Assembly: GCA_013285915.1 (NCBI GenBank)
Contig: JABDGS010000042.1
Span: forward strand, 1 to 32,643
Origin: Bacteroidota bacterium
GTDB lineage: Bacteria; Bacteroidota; Bacteroidia; Chitinophagales; Chitinophagaceae
Length of the DNA: 32,643 bases
Reading direction: 5' to 3'
In this document: one piece after another, positions 1 through 7,381 of the stretch
How the letters are laid out: each line of letters begins with the position of its first letter
How positions within the stretch are numbered: position 1 is the stretch's first letter
Notes under the pieces: generated by a model
Database searches by the model: none
What the model saw: only the letters and a program-made list of their open reading frames with translations
Told to the model about the DNA's origin: nothing
Made by a program: the position numbers and the translations under genes

Positions 1-1
1 T

Positions 2-181
2 GGCATGCAACGCACCGAGGTTATGTGCGGCAGGTGCAAATCGCATCTTGGTCACGTGTTTAACGATGGGCCACCACCAACAGGCCTGCGCTACTGTATA
101 AATGGCGTGGTACTTGATTTTGAAAAGGCTAAAAAAGCAGAAGAAAAATATAACAGCGATAAAAAACCCGCTGGAAGTTAA
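2..181 (+). CDS. msrB: Peptide-methionine (R)-S-oxide reductase MsrB, C-terminal part
   Basis: This is the last 59 residues of an MsrB domain; the 5' part lies outside the window. MsrB reduces methionine-R-sulfoxide in oxidised proteins, using a catalytic cysteine that is recycled by thioredoxin. Visible are a CGRC pair (one half of the structural zinc site), the family block [15 protein letters not shown], and the segment LRYCIN, whose Cys is the expected catalytic residue. The end [17 protein letters not shown] is a short charged tail. Whether the gene is a lone MsrB, an MsrA-MsrB fusion or a secreted form cannot be told because the N-terminus is missing. A strong terminator follows 23 bases downstream, so the unit ends here and pyrH starts a new one. 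Confidence 0.93.
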   Translation, partial: GMQRTEVMCGRCKSHLGHVFNDGPPPTGLRYCINGVVLDFEKAKKAEEKYNSDKKPAGS

Positions 182-204
182 AGTTTGGATTATGTGAGGT
201 TGAC

Positions 205-235
205 AAGGGCTTTGTGTATACAAGGCCCTTTTTTA
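205..235 (+). terminator. Rho-independent terminator after msrB
   Basis: An 11-bp stem (205-215 with 220-230, one G-U pair) closes a 4-base loop and runs straight into a T tract at 229-234. It sits 23 bases after the msrB stop, the expected place for an intrinsic terminator. Confidence 0.85.
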
Positions 236-274
236 TTATAGACTTCAATACGCAATTGCAGATAGTGCCGGAGT

Positions 275-296
275 GGTGTTGATAAAAAACAACACC
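275..296 (+). other. Hairpin in the msrB-pyrH gap
   Basis: A perfect 7-bp stem (GGTGTTG 275-281 with CAACACC 290-296) encloses an A-rich 8-base loop. No T tract follows on the plus strand, so it is not an obvious terminator. It lies about 100 bases before the pyrH start and could be a leader structure. Its role is unknown. Confidence 0.3.
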
Positions 297-392
297 AAAA
301 GAGGCCTAAACATGAAATGAAACTTGGTGTTTGTGCTAAAATTGAGGTTATTTGCAACGCAAATACCACTAGTAATTTTCAATACTTTTTAC

Positions 393-1112
393 ATGCTTCC
401 AAAATATAAAAGAATTTTATTAAAGCTGTCGGGAGAGGCATTGCTTGGTACGGGTGAAAACAAAAGCGAGCCCTTTAACGCGCCTATTATTGAGCAATAC
501 GCCAATGATATTAAGGCTGTAACTGATTTGGGCGTACAGGTGGCAATAGTAATTGGGGGCGGAAATATTTACAGGGGGATGAATGAAGCAGAAAGCGGCA
601 TTGAAAGGGCGCATGGCGATTACATGGGCATGCTGGCAACCGTAATAAACGGCATGGCTATGCAGGCCATGCTTGAAAGGGTTGGTGTATATACCCGCCT
701 GCAAAGTGCCATAAAAATGGAACAGGTTGCTGAACCTTATATACGGCGTAAAGCAATGCGCCACCTTGAAAAAGGCCGCGTTGTTATTTTTGGCGCAGGT
801 ACCGGCAACCCATACTTTACCACAGATACTGCAGGATCATTAAGGGCGATTGAAATGAAGGCTGATGTTATTTTAAAAGGTACACGCGTGGATGGTATTT
901 ATACTGCCGACCCTGAAAAAGACCCTACAGCCACTAAATATGAAACTATCAGTTTCCAGGAGTGTATAAGCCGTAATTTAAAAGTTATGGATATGACTGC
1001 ATTTACGCTTTGTATGGAAAATAAGCTGCCTATTATTGTTTTTGATATGAATAAGCCGGGCAACCTTATTGATGTTGTAGAGGGCAAACAAGTGGGAACG
1101 CTCGTAAGTTAA
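393..1112 (+). CDS. pyrH: UMP kinase
   Basis: Bacterial UMP kinase phosphorylates UMP to UDP with ATP in cytoplasmic pyrimidine nucleotide synthesis. It belongs to the amino-acid-kinase fold and is unrelated to eukaryotic UMP/CMP kinase. Visible motifs are [11 protein letters not shown] at the N-terminus, the glycine-rich loop [24 protein letters not shown], and the nucleotide-binding stretch [19 protein letters not shown] place the start at ATG 393, giving 239 residues, the normal family length, beginning [16 protein letters not shown]. The open frame continues upstream to 324, but those extra 23 residues (beginning [10 protein letters not shown]) do not resemble the family. The gene stands alone: a terminator precedes it after msrB and another follows at 1153-1188. 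Confidence 0.97.
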   Translation: MLPKYKRILLKLSGEALLGTGENKSEPFNAPIIEQYANDIKAVTDLGVQVAIVIGGGNIYRGMNEAESGIERAHGDYMGMLATVINGMAMQAMLERVGVYTRLQSAIKMEQVAEPYIRRKAMRHLEKGRVVIFGAGTGNPYFTTDTAGSLRAIEMKADVILKGTRVDGIYTADPEKDPTATKYETISFQECISRNLKVMDMTAFTLCMENKLPIIVFDMNKPGNLIDVVEGKQVGTLVS

Positions 1113-1115
1113 AAC

Positions 1116-1147
1116 GTCATTGGGCCATTGGTCAATAAGTCATTTGG
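1116..1147 (+). repeat. Degenerate heptanucleotide repeat after pyrH
   Basis: Four degenerate heptamers start 4 bases after the pyrH stop: GTCATTG (1116), GCCATTG (1124), GTCAATA (1131) and GTCATTT (1139), with single-base insertions at 1123 and 1138. It is the first of five such heptad stretches in this window, each with a different unit. Confidence 0.5.
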
Positions 1148-1152
1148 AGGGG

Positions 1153-1188
1153 CCTTGAAGTTTTTTAAACACTTTCAAGGTCTTTTTT
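1153..1188 (+). terminator. Terminator after pyrH
   Basis: CCTTGAA (1153-1159) pairs with TTCAAGG (1174-1180) and is followed by a run of six T at 1183-1188. The position 40 bases after the pyrH stop fits an intrinsic terminator. Confidence 0.75.
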
Positions 1189-1262
1189 AATACATCACCA
1201 TAACTCATTAAACAGCTATATAGCCGCCGTGGCTGGGACAGGAAATTGACTACGCTTTTTTT

Positions 1263-1309
1263 CGATGGGCGTTGCCCGCCCGGGTTGTGCCGTTCGGACG
1301 GGCCCATCG
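1263..1309. repeat. GC-rich REP-like palindromic element
   Basis: The arms CGATGGGC (1263-1270) and GCCCATCG (1302-1309) are perfect inverted repeats. Smaller hairpins lie inside: GGGC-GTT-GCCC at 1267-1277 and CCG-TT-CGG at 1290-1297. The block is far more GC-rich than its AT-rich surroundings and lies between the convergent pyrH and aldehyde dehydrogenase genes. The design resembles REP elements mobilised by RAYT-type transposases. Only one clear copy was seen here, so REP status is inference. Confidence 0.4.
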
Positions 1310-1361
1310 CTGACAGATGCAGCCCTTTCAGGACGTAGATAGGTGTTATCCTAAACCCACA

Positions 1362-2732
1362 CTACTTTATAAACCATTTAAAATATTTAAGCTTGCCCCT
1401 AAACGGCGGGTACTTAATAGCCAGGTTAAACCAAACCGGTGTTTTCATAACCGGTTTTAGCCGCGTAAAAGTATCAAACGTAAACTTGCCATGGTAGGCG
1501 CCCATGCCGCTATTACCCACACCGCCAAAAGGCAGGTGATGATTGGTAAAATAAACATCTGCGTTATTAATACAGCCGCCACCAAATGAAACATTGTTTA
1601 TCCATTGCTGTTCTTTCTCTGCACTTGAGGTAAACAGGTAAAACGCCAGCGGGTTGGCATGCTGTTTTACAGTTTGTATGGCTTCTTCAGTAGTATTAAA
1701 AGTTATTACAGGCAACAGCGGGCCAAAAATTTCATCCTGCATTATTGCTGCGCCGGGTTTTATATTGTCTATTAAAGTAGGCTCAATAAATAATTGTTGC
1801 TTGTTGTGGGTGCCCCCATGCACAATATTGCCATCAGTAAAATAGCTCACCAGTTTGTCAAATCGCTTTTCGTTAATTATCTTCCCATATTCATAACTAT
1901 TGGCAGTATCATCTCCATAAAATTCCTTCATACTTTTTATTATGCCGCTTATCAATTTATCCTTTACTGATTTGTGTACCAGCAAATAATCAGGGGCAAT
2001 GCAGGTTTGGCCAACATTTAAAAACTTACCCATAGTAATTCTTTTGGCCGCTATCTCAATATTAGCATCTGCTTCAACAATGGCGGGGCTTTTGCCACCA
2101 AGCTCTAATGTAACTGGTATTAAGTCTGCTGCTGCCCTGGCGTATATAGCTTTGGCAACGGGTATGCTGCCGGTATAAAGAATATGATCAAACCTGAATG
2201 CATCCATCATCGCGGGTATTATTTCTGCGCCGTCACCCTGCACTATGCTTATATATTCCGGTGAAAAGGTTTCTGCAATAATTTTTTGCATAATAGCTGC
2301 CGTAGCTGGCGCAAATTCAGATGGCTTTATTACCGCGCAATTGCCCCCCGCTACAGCCCCCACCAGCGGTATAAATGATAGTTGCAAAGGGTAATTCCAC
2401 GGCGCTATTATAAGCACCACGCCTAACGGGTCGCGGTATATTTTGCTTGATGAGGGCAGATTGGCAATATCGGTTCCAACTCGCTTCGGTTTCATCCATT
2501 TACCTAGTTTTTTCAGAGCAACGCTTAGCTCGGCATATACCAGGCCTGTTTCAGATATATAGGTTTCTTCGGGGCTTTTCTTTAAGTCATAGTATAAGGC
2601 GTCATTTATGGCCTGCTCGTTTTGGTGTATCGCCTTTTGCAGTGCAAGCAACTGCTGACGGCGGAAATTATATGAGCGGGTAACGCCGGTTTCAAAATAA
2701 TTACGCATGTTTTGCAGCAGTTGCGTGTACAT
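1362..2732 (-). CDS. NAD(P)-dependent aldehyde dehydrogenase, ALDH3-like
   Basis: The enzyme should oxidise an aldehyde to its carboxylic acid with NAD(P)+ through a cysteine thiohemiacetal. The 456 residues match the short class-3 branch (about 450-460) rather than the 490-500 of other ALDHs. Visible are PWNYP (residues 111-115, with the oxyanion Asn113), KPSEFAP, the coenzyme loop YTGS (186-189), Glu210 in LELGGKSP and the nucleophile Cys244 in GQTCIAPDY. QDEIFGPLLP and the late motif HLPFGGVGNSGMGAYHGK are also present. The C-terminus, with YPPFRGKLKYFKWF, is amphipathic, as in class-3 enzymes that touch membranes. Substrate is unknown; fatty or aromatic aldehydes are typical of the class. 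It is monocistronic and convergent with pyrH. Confidence 0.93.
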   Translation of the reverse strand: MYTQLLQNMRNYFETGVTRSYNFRRQQLLALQKAIHQNEQAINDALYYDLKKSPEETYISETGLVYAELSVALKKLGKWMKPKRVGTDIANLPSSSKIYRDPLGVVLIIAPWNYPLQLSFIPLVGAVAGGNCAVIKPSEFAPATAAIMQKIIAETFSPEYISIVQGDGAEIIPAMMDAFRFDHILYTGSIPVAKAIYARAAADLIPVTLELGGKSPAIVEADANIEIAAKRITMGKFLNVGQTCIAPDYLLVHKSVKDKLISGIIKSMKEFYGDDTANSYEYGKIINEKRFDKLVSYFTDGNIVHGGTHNKQQLFIEPTLIDNIKPGAAIMQDEIFGPLLPVITFNTTEEAIQTVKQHANPLAFYLFTSSAEKEQQWINNVSFGGGCINNADVYFTNHHLPFGGVGNSGMGAYHGKFTFDTFTRLKPVMKTPVWFNLAIKYPPFRGKLKYFKWFIK

Positions 2733-2927
2733 ATATGGAAATTGATTGCTTAAAGATAACGAGGTTGCAATATTTATGGTTTTCTTTCGTGTTGATTAAT
2801 AAGTGTTAATGATACAATTACCGTTTTTACACGCGGCTTGCCATATAAAATTTTTTTGATTTGCCGTTGTTTAATAAATTCATCGCGTCAAAACTACTTT
2901 TATATCACTCTCTAACATTGCAGCGTA

Positions 2928-4388
2928 ATGAACAACAATGAGCAAAACAGCAGTAACTCATCCCGCAGAAAATTTCTCCGCAACACCGCTACGGCATTTG
3001 CCGGTATGTATATTGTGCCCCGCCATGTGCTTGGCCGTGGCTTTATAGCACCCAGCGATAAGCTGATGGTAGCAAGCATCGGCGCCGGCGGCAAGGGTAA
3101 TGATGATATTAACCATTTTTACAAAACCGGTAAGGCCAATATTGCATTTTTGTGCGACGTGGACGATAGGTCGGCTGCAGACAGTCGTAAGCTTTTGCCA
3201 AATGCAAAATATTACAAAGATTTTCGTGAGATGCTGGAGAAAGAGGGAAAGAGCATTGATGCAGTATCTGTTTCTACGCCAGACCATACCCATGCGGTTG
3301 CCGCAATGGCTGCCATGCAGTTGGGCAAACACGTTTATGTGCAAAAACCCATGTCCCACGATATTTATGAAGCCCGCAAGATGACTGAGGCTGCAAGAAA
3401 ATATAAAATAGTTAGTCAAATGGGTAACCAGGGAGCAAGCGGTGATGGCGTAAGGCAACTGGTTGACTGGTATCGCGCCGGCATAATTGGAGATGTTACC
3501 GAAGTTTGGTGCTATACTGACAGACCGGTTTGGCCACAAGGCGTTTTAAGGCCAACAACGTCTTCGCCTATACCTGCAGAGCTTGATTTTGACCTGTGGC
3601 TGGGTACAGCACCTAAAAAGGAATATTTTGACGGCCTGCTGCCTTTTAACTGGCGTGGCTGGTGGGATTATGGTACCGGTGCGCTTGGCGATATGGGTTG
3701 CCATATTATTGCGCCGCCGTTCCAGGTGCTGGAGTTGGGTTACCCTATTTCAGCAGAAAGCAGCGTATCAACCCGTTATGTAGAGAATTGGAAATCTCAG
3801 TACGCACCTGATAGTGGTCCTACATCATCATACACAACATTAGTTTTTAAACAAAAAGATGGTAAACCCAACTTGAAGTTTCACTGGATGGATGGAGGTA
3901 TTCAGCCCGAAAGGCCGGAAGAACTGGGTGCCAATGAAATGATGGGTGATGGTGGCAACGGCGTAATATTTGTGGGTACCAAGGGCAAAATGATGTGCGG
4001 CACTTATGGTGTTAACCCGCAACTGCTGCCTACATCCAAAACAAAAGAAACAAAAGTGCCGCAAACCATTGACCGTGTACCGGGCAGTGCAGAAGGCCAT
4101 TACAGGGCATGGATTGAGGCCTGTATTGCCGGTTATGGCAGTAAAGAGGCTAACAACCTTAGCAGCCGTTTTGACCTGGCAGGTCCTTTAGCGGAAACAG
4201 TGCTGATGGGCAACCTTGCCATACGCAGCGCCGATATACAAAAAACCGACAGCAAGGGCAGGGTTAGTTACCCTGGCCGCCATATTAAACTGCTGTGGGA
4301 TGGAGATAACATGAAAATTACCAATTTTGATGATGCCAACCAGTTTGTAAAACGTACTTACAGGGATGGCTGGAGCCTGGGAGTGTAG
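2928..4388 (+). CDS. Tat-exported Gfo/Idh/MocA family oxidoreductase
   Basis: A 486-residue NAD(P)-dependent oxidoreductase of the Gfo/Idh/MocA type, which commonly acts on sugars, inositols or sugar derivatives. The N-terminus SSRRKFLRN (11-19) followed by a hydrophobic stretch is a twin-arginine signal, so export in folded form is expected. The Rossmann nucleotide loop is IGAGGKGNDD (51-60). The usual EKP motif appears as VYVQKPMS with Lys140 retained and Gln in place of Glu. The C-terminal domain carries WRGWWDYGTGALGDMGCHI, typical of the large Bacteroidetes/Planctomycetes secreted branch of the family. Substrate cannot be read from the sequence. The gene has no close operon partner, and a weak TACTTTTA box lies about 30 bases upstream. 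Confidence 0.92.
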   Translation: MNNNEQNSSNSSRRKFLRNTATAFAGMYIVPRHVLGRGFIAPSDKLMVASIGAGGKGNDDINHFYKTGKANIAFLCDVDDRSAADSRKLLPNAKYYKDFREMLEKEGKSIDAVSVSTPDHTHAVAAMAAMQLGKHVYVQKPMSHDIYEARKMTEAARKYKIVSQMGNQGASGDGVRQLVDWYRAGIIGDVTEVWCYTDRPVWPQGVLRPTTSSPIPAELDFDLWLGTAPKKEYFDGLLPFNWRGWWDYGTGALGDMGCHIIAPPFQVLELGYPISAESSVSTRYVENWKSQYAPDSGPTSSYTTLVFKQKDGKPNLKFHWMDGGIQPERPEELGANEMMGDGGNGVIFVGTKGKMMCGTYGVNPQLLPTSKTKETKVPQTIDRVPGSAEGHYRAWIEACIAGYGSKEANNLSSRFDLAGPLAETVLMGNLAIRSADIQKTDSKGRVSYPGRHIKLLWDGDNMKITNFDDANQFVKRTYRDGWSLGV

Positions 4389-4391
4389 TTT

Positions 4392-4427
4392 GATTGCGGA
4401 TTACCCGATTGCGGATTGCAGATTTAA
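4392..4427 (+). repeat. Degenerate heptanucleotide repeat after the Gfo/Idh gene
   Basis: GATTGCG at 4392 and again at 4407, with variants GATTACC (4399), GATTGCA (4414) and GATTTAA (4421), makes five heptads with one extra base at 4406. The array starts 3 bases after the stop codon. The 11-base core GATTGCGGATT is repeated perfectly at 4392 and 4407. Confidence 0.6.
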
Positions 4428-4474
4428 TTGAAGCGAAGAATAAAAAGCAATAGTTAATATTCTCGAATAGAGTA

Positions 4475-4506
4475 AAATATAAAAAGGCTGCCATTGGGCA
4501 GCCTTT
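4475..4506 (-). terminator. Terminator of the 57-residue small gene
   Basis: A perfect 10-bp stem (4483-4492 with 4497-4506) with a 4-base loop is followed, reading on the minus strand, by T5 and an AT-rich tail. It lies 23 bases after the stop of the small gene at 4529. It may also stop plus-strand transcripts, although the T tract on that side is weak. Confidence 0.85.
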
Positions 4507-4528
4507 ACTCTTAATAACCATTCCATTT

Positions 4529-4702
4529 TCAGCGTAAGGTAACCGTGCCAGGCTTAGCTTCATTGCTGGCCTGTGCCGGGGCCTGTGTTGTGTGTGCGGT
4601 ATTGGCTTTTAAATGCTGTAGCGGGCAATAGTGGGCTACATGCAGGCCCACACCGGCTGACAGTAAAATGCCTGATGAAATGATGGCAATTTTTGTTTTC
4701 AT
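4529..4702 (-). CDS. Small single-span protein of unknown function
   Basis: A 57-residue product that I do not recognise. It opens with MKTKIAIISSGILLSAGVGL, a basic start and hydrophobic core that could be a membrane anchor or signal peptide, then HVAHYCPLQHL, then a tail rich in Ala, Thr, Gln and Pro. The start is ATG 4702, not the far upstream in-frame 4795, because a perfect TACATTTG promoter box sits at 4748-4741 between the two. A strong terminator follows at 4506-4475. A short ORF framed by its own promoter and terminator is good evidence that it is a real gene. One Cys and three His in the first 40 residues could bind metal, but nothing proves it. Confidence 0.65.
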   Translation of the reverse strand: MKTKIAIISSGILLSAGVGLHVAHYCPLQHLKANTAHTTQAPAQASNEAKPGTVTLR

Positions 4703-4740
4703 TTTTTTTGTGTTTGAAATGATACCACAATTGGTTGGTT

Positions 4741-4771
4741 CAAATGTAGGGCAGGTGATAAGCCATTGAAA
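4741..4771 (-). promoter_or_regulatory. Bacteroidetes-type promoter of the small gene
   Basis: On the minus strand TTTC (4771-4768) is followed by 19 bases and then a perfect TACATTTG (4748-4741), matching the TTTG/TAnnTTTG layout. It predicts a leader of about 30 bases to ATG 4702. Confidence 0.7.
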
Positions 4772-4837
4772 GCTATATAACAGTGAACAGGACAAATAGA
4801 AAGTTGAAATGGCAAATGAAACTGTGATGACGATTCG

Positions 4838-5590
4838 TTAACCGGCCAGCCACGCCAAAAAATGATTTGCCTTTATTTTACTAACTGTAATTTTTTCAGT
4901 GAATGATGTGTTTAAGTTTAGCAGCAGCTTTCTGCCAAAATATTTTGACACATCTTTTATTGCTCTTTTTTGTACAAGATATTGCCGGTTAACCCGGTAA
5001 AAATTGTTGCCGGCGATGCTTTCCACTTCTTCCAGCGTTTCGTTAATATAATATTGCTCTTTGGCAAAAGTTACCAGGTGTGTAATATTATTATGCAGGT
5101 AAAACAATGCTATATCTTCAAGCTTTACAGGCAGTATTTTGTCCTTATAAAAAACAAGTATAGCCGCCTGTTTTTTTATTGCTACCAGCTTATCTTCAAA
5201 TCCAGCGTAAGAGTCTACAGCTTTTGTAAACCTGTTTTTTAATTGCTTAAATTTTAAAAGCGCTTCAGCAACTGTTTTTTGGGTGAATGGTTTTAAAATA
5301 TAACCGATACCTGCTGCTTTAAAGGCTTGCAAAGCATATTTGTCATAAGCTGTGCAAAAAATTACCGGGGTATCGTTACGCAGCGTATCAAATATTTTAA
5401 AGCTTAATCCATCACCTAACTGTATATCACTAAAAATCAGGTCAGGCCCGTCATTTTCATCAAACCATGCAAGAGCCTCTTTGCCTGAAGACAATACTGC
5501 AATAATTTCGGCGTCCGGCTCAACTTTTATAATAGTATTGGCCAAATCGCTTGCGGTATGGGGTTCGTCTTCTATTATTACTATTTTCAT
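4838..5590 (-). CDS. LytTR-type response regulator
   Basis: A 250-residue cytoplasmic response regulator. Residues 1-120 form a receiver domain with the acidic pair Glu7/Asp8, phospho-acceptor Asp55 in FSDIQLGDG, the Thr of CTAYDKYA and Lys of ILKPF. Residues about 140-250 form a LytTR DNA-binding domain (DIALFYLHNNITHLVTF, then NNFYRVNRQYLV), which binds direct repeats upstream of targets. It overlaps the kinase gene 5587-6597 by 4 bases (ATGA), so the pair is co-translated, and that kinase is the expected phosphodonor. Target genes are unknown; no duplicated LytTR box was recognised nearby. Confidence 0.93.
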   Translation of the reverse strand: MKIVIIEDEPHTASDLANTIIKVEPDAEIIAVLSSGKEALAWFDENDGPDLIFSDIQLGDGLSFKIFDTLRNDTPVIFCTAYDKYALQAFKAAGIGYILKPFTQKTVAEALLKFKQLKNRFTKAVDSYAGFEDKLVAIKKQAAILVFYKDKILPVKLEDIALFYLHNNITHLVTFAKEQYYINETLEEVESIAGNNFYRVNRQYLVQKRAIKDVSKYFGRKLLLNLNTSFTEKITVSKIKANHFLAWLAG

Positions 5591-6597
5591 TCCAATACAT
5601 TAATACTTACTGCAAATGTTTTGTCGTCTTTCTTAACAGCTATGTTTGTGCCGTTTAGCAATTTATAGCGTTCATCAAGGTTAGCAAGCCCGGTGCCGGC
5701 TTCATTCTCAACAGCGGCATTAGGTTGCAGGTTATTGGCAACGGTTATTACTTCACTCTTATAAACAATATCAATAAATAGTGGCGCGGCAGTAGTTAGT
5801 GTATTATGTTTCACCGCATTTTCAGCCAAAATTTGTAATGAAAATATTGGCAGGTATTTAGTTCTCTGTACTTCAGCAGGCACGTTTATATTAAACTGCA
5901 GTGCCTCTCCAAAGCGTATTTTTTGCATCTCCAAATAATCAGTGCAAAGTTTTACTTCATCGGCCACCTTAACGGTATTTACATGCCCGGATGAAATGGA
6001 ATACCGCAAAAAATCTGATAGTTTAACAAGGTATTCCTCAGCACCTGCGGGTGAGTTTTTAATAAGTGCCTTTAATGTACTTAAAGAGTTAAATAAAAAA
6101 TGAGGCTGTATCTGGTGCTTTAATTGTTGGTTGGCAGCCTCCATATTTTTAATACGCAATTGCATATTCTCACTTTCAACAACTACATTCTTTTCCTTTA
6201 CCATTACCAAGTCTGCTAAAATTAATATAGCAGTGTTTATGCTAAAAAAAACCACCAGGTGAAAATGAAGCGCCATACCCTGCTTACCCATATTACTATG
6301 CAACGAGCCAAACATGTGCTGTACAATTAACACACTTAATACTACGCACAGCAAGCAGCTTAAAATATACCTTGTTGTACTGCTTTGGCCCTTCTTATTT
6401 TTTAATAAAAAAACAAGTACAATATTTATTGCCCACATAACCAAAACCAAAGCAAATATCCATAATAAAGCTACCGGGTAGGCACCAAACTTGTAACGGC
6501 TAACAATAAATAAAGGCGTTACTACAAGTGCGCTGATGATTGGCGAGGTGTATAATGCCACCAGGCAAAGCTTTTTTATAGTTGTGTCTTTTATCAC
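5587..6597 (-). CDS. LytS-like membrane sensor histidine kinase
   Basis: A 336-residue sensor kinase. The first 135 residues are about four membrane helices with short loops and no extracellular domain. A short coiled linker (VVVESENMQLRIKNMEAANQ) leads to the His_kinase domain with His166 in QIQPHFLFNSL. The degenerate LytS-type ATPase domain contains LQILAENAVKHN and a glycine loop AGTGLANLDERY. The start is GTG at 6597. It is the upstream member of a two-gene unit with the LytTR regulator, overlapping by 4 bases. The signal is unknown; the compact membrane part suggests it senses the membrane or something within it. Confidence 0.92.
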   Translation of the reverse strand: MIKDTTIKKLCLVALYTSPIISALVVTPLFIVSRYKFGAYPVALLWIFALVLVMWAINIVLVFLLKNKKGQSSTTRYILSCLLCVVLSVLIVQHMFGSLHSNMGKQGMALHFHLVVFFSINTAILILADLVMVKEKNVVVESENMQLRIKNMEAANQQLKHQIQPHFLFNSLSTLKALIKNSPAGAEEYLVKLSDFLRYSISSGHVNTVKVADEVKLCTDYLEMQKIRFGEALQFNINVPAEVQRTKYLPIFSLQILAENAVKHNTLTTAAPLFIDIVYKSEVITVANNLQPNAAVENEAGTGLANLDERYKLLNGTNIAVKKDDKTFAVSINVLE

Positions 6598-6720
6598 TAA
6601 GGGTAAGTTACATGTAATTAAGGCAGGTGCAAAATTGCGCCACCTGATTTAGTCACCGGTTTTTAAAATATTGATGCGGGCAAAATGGTAGCCGAAATGG
6701 ACAATATAGGTGTGATGGCG

Positions 6721-7377
6721 CTATACCAAACCATACTTAACTGCAAATGCAATTACTTCAGCCATATTTTTTGCCTTTAACTTACGAAGAATGTTTTTAC
6801 GGTGCGATTCTACTGTTAAATAGCTAAGGCTGCGTTTATCCGCAATGGCCTTGGTGCTGTCGCCACCGGCGATTAGTTTAATAATTGCCACTTCCGTTTT
6901 GGTAAGCTTGTGCTGGCTTATAAATTCTGTGCCCGGCTGCGGCGCATTTATTTCAGTTTGTTGTGCAGGGTAGTTGCTGATAAAAACATTTTCGCCCGCT
7001 ACTACCTTGTAAAGAGCATCTTTTAGTTCTTTGGCACTTATGTTTTTGTGTACAAAACCGTTAATGCCATTTTTTTGTATAAATGTTTTTATTGACGCAT
7101 CATAATGCATACTTATAAAAATTATTTTTATGCCGGGCTTATTTTTCTTTATAAGTGCCGCAGTTTCAAGCCCGTCTAAAAAAGGCATGTTTATATCGAG
7201 CAAAATAATGTCTGGCGATAGCCGGTTAAGCACCTGCATCAGCAACTTGCCATTATCTACTGAAGCCAATACTTCAAACCCGGGTGTGCTGTTAATAATC
7301 TGCTCCACGCCGTCAGCAAATAGTTTATGATCATCTGCAACTATAACTTTTACCGGTTTTAAAAAGGTTGGCTGCAT
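6721..7377 (-). CDS. NarL/FixJ-family response regulator
   Basis: A cytoplasmic two-component transcription factor of 218 residues from ATG 7377. The receiver domain starts at VKVIVADDHKLFADG, with phospho-acceptor Asp61 in LLDINMPFLDG. The C-terminal LuxR-type helix-turn-helix includes LTKTEVAIIKLIAGG and YLTVESHRKNILRKL. An in-frame ATG at 7434 would overlap the kinase gene by 53 bases and add 19 residues unrelated to receiver domains, so 7377 (4 bases after the kinase stop) is preferred. The kinase at 7382-9304 is its evident partner. Confidence 0.93.
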   Translation of the reverse strand: MQPTFLKPVKVIVADDHKLFADGVEQIINSTPGFEVLASVDNGKLLMQVLNRLSPDIILLDINMPFLDGLETAALIKKNKPGIKIIFISMHYDASIKTFIQKNGINGFVHKNISAKELKDALYKVVAGENVFISNYPAQQTEINAPQPGTEFISQHKLTKTEVAIIKLIAGGDSTKAIADKRSLSYLTVESHRKNILRKLKAKNMAEVIAFAVKYGLV

Positions 7378-7381
7378 AAAC

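Noticed and set aside
2958-3539. 193-codon frame antisense to the Gfo/Idh gene
   Set aside because: It lies wholly within a well-supported gene on the other strand and has no family resemblance.
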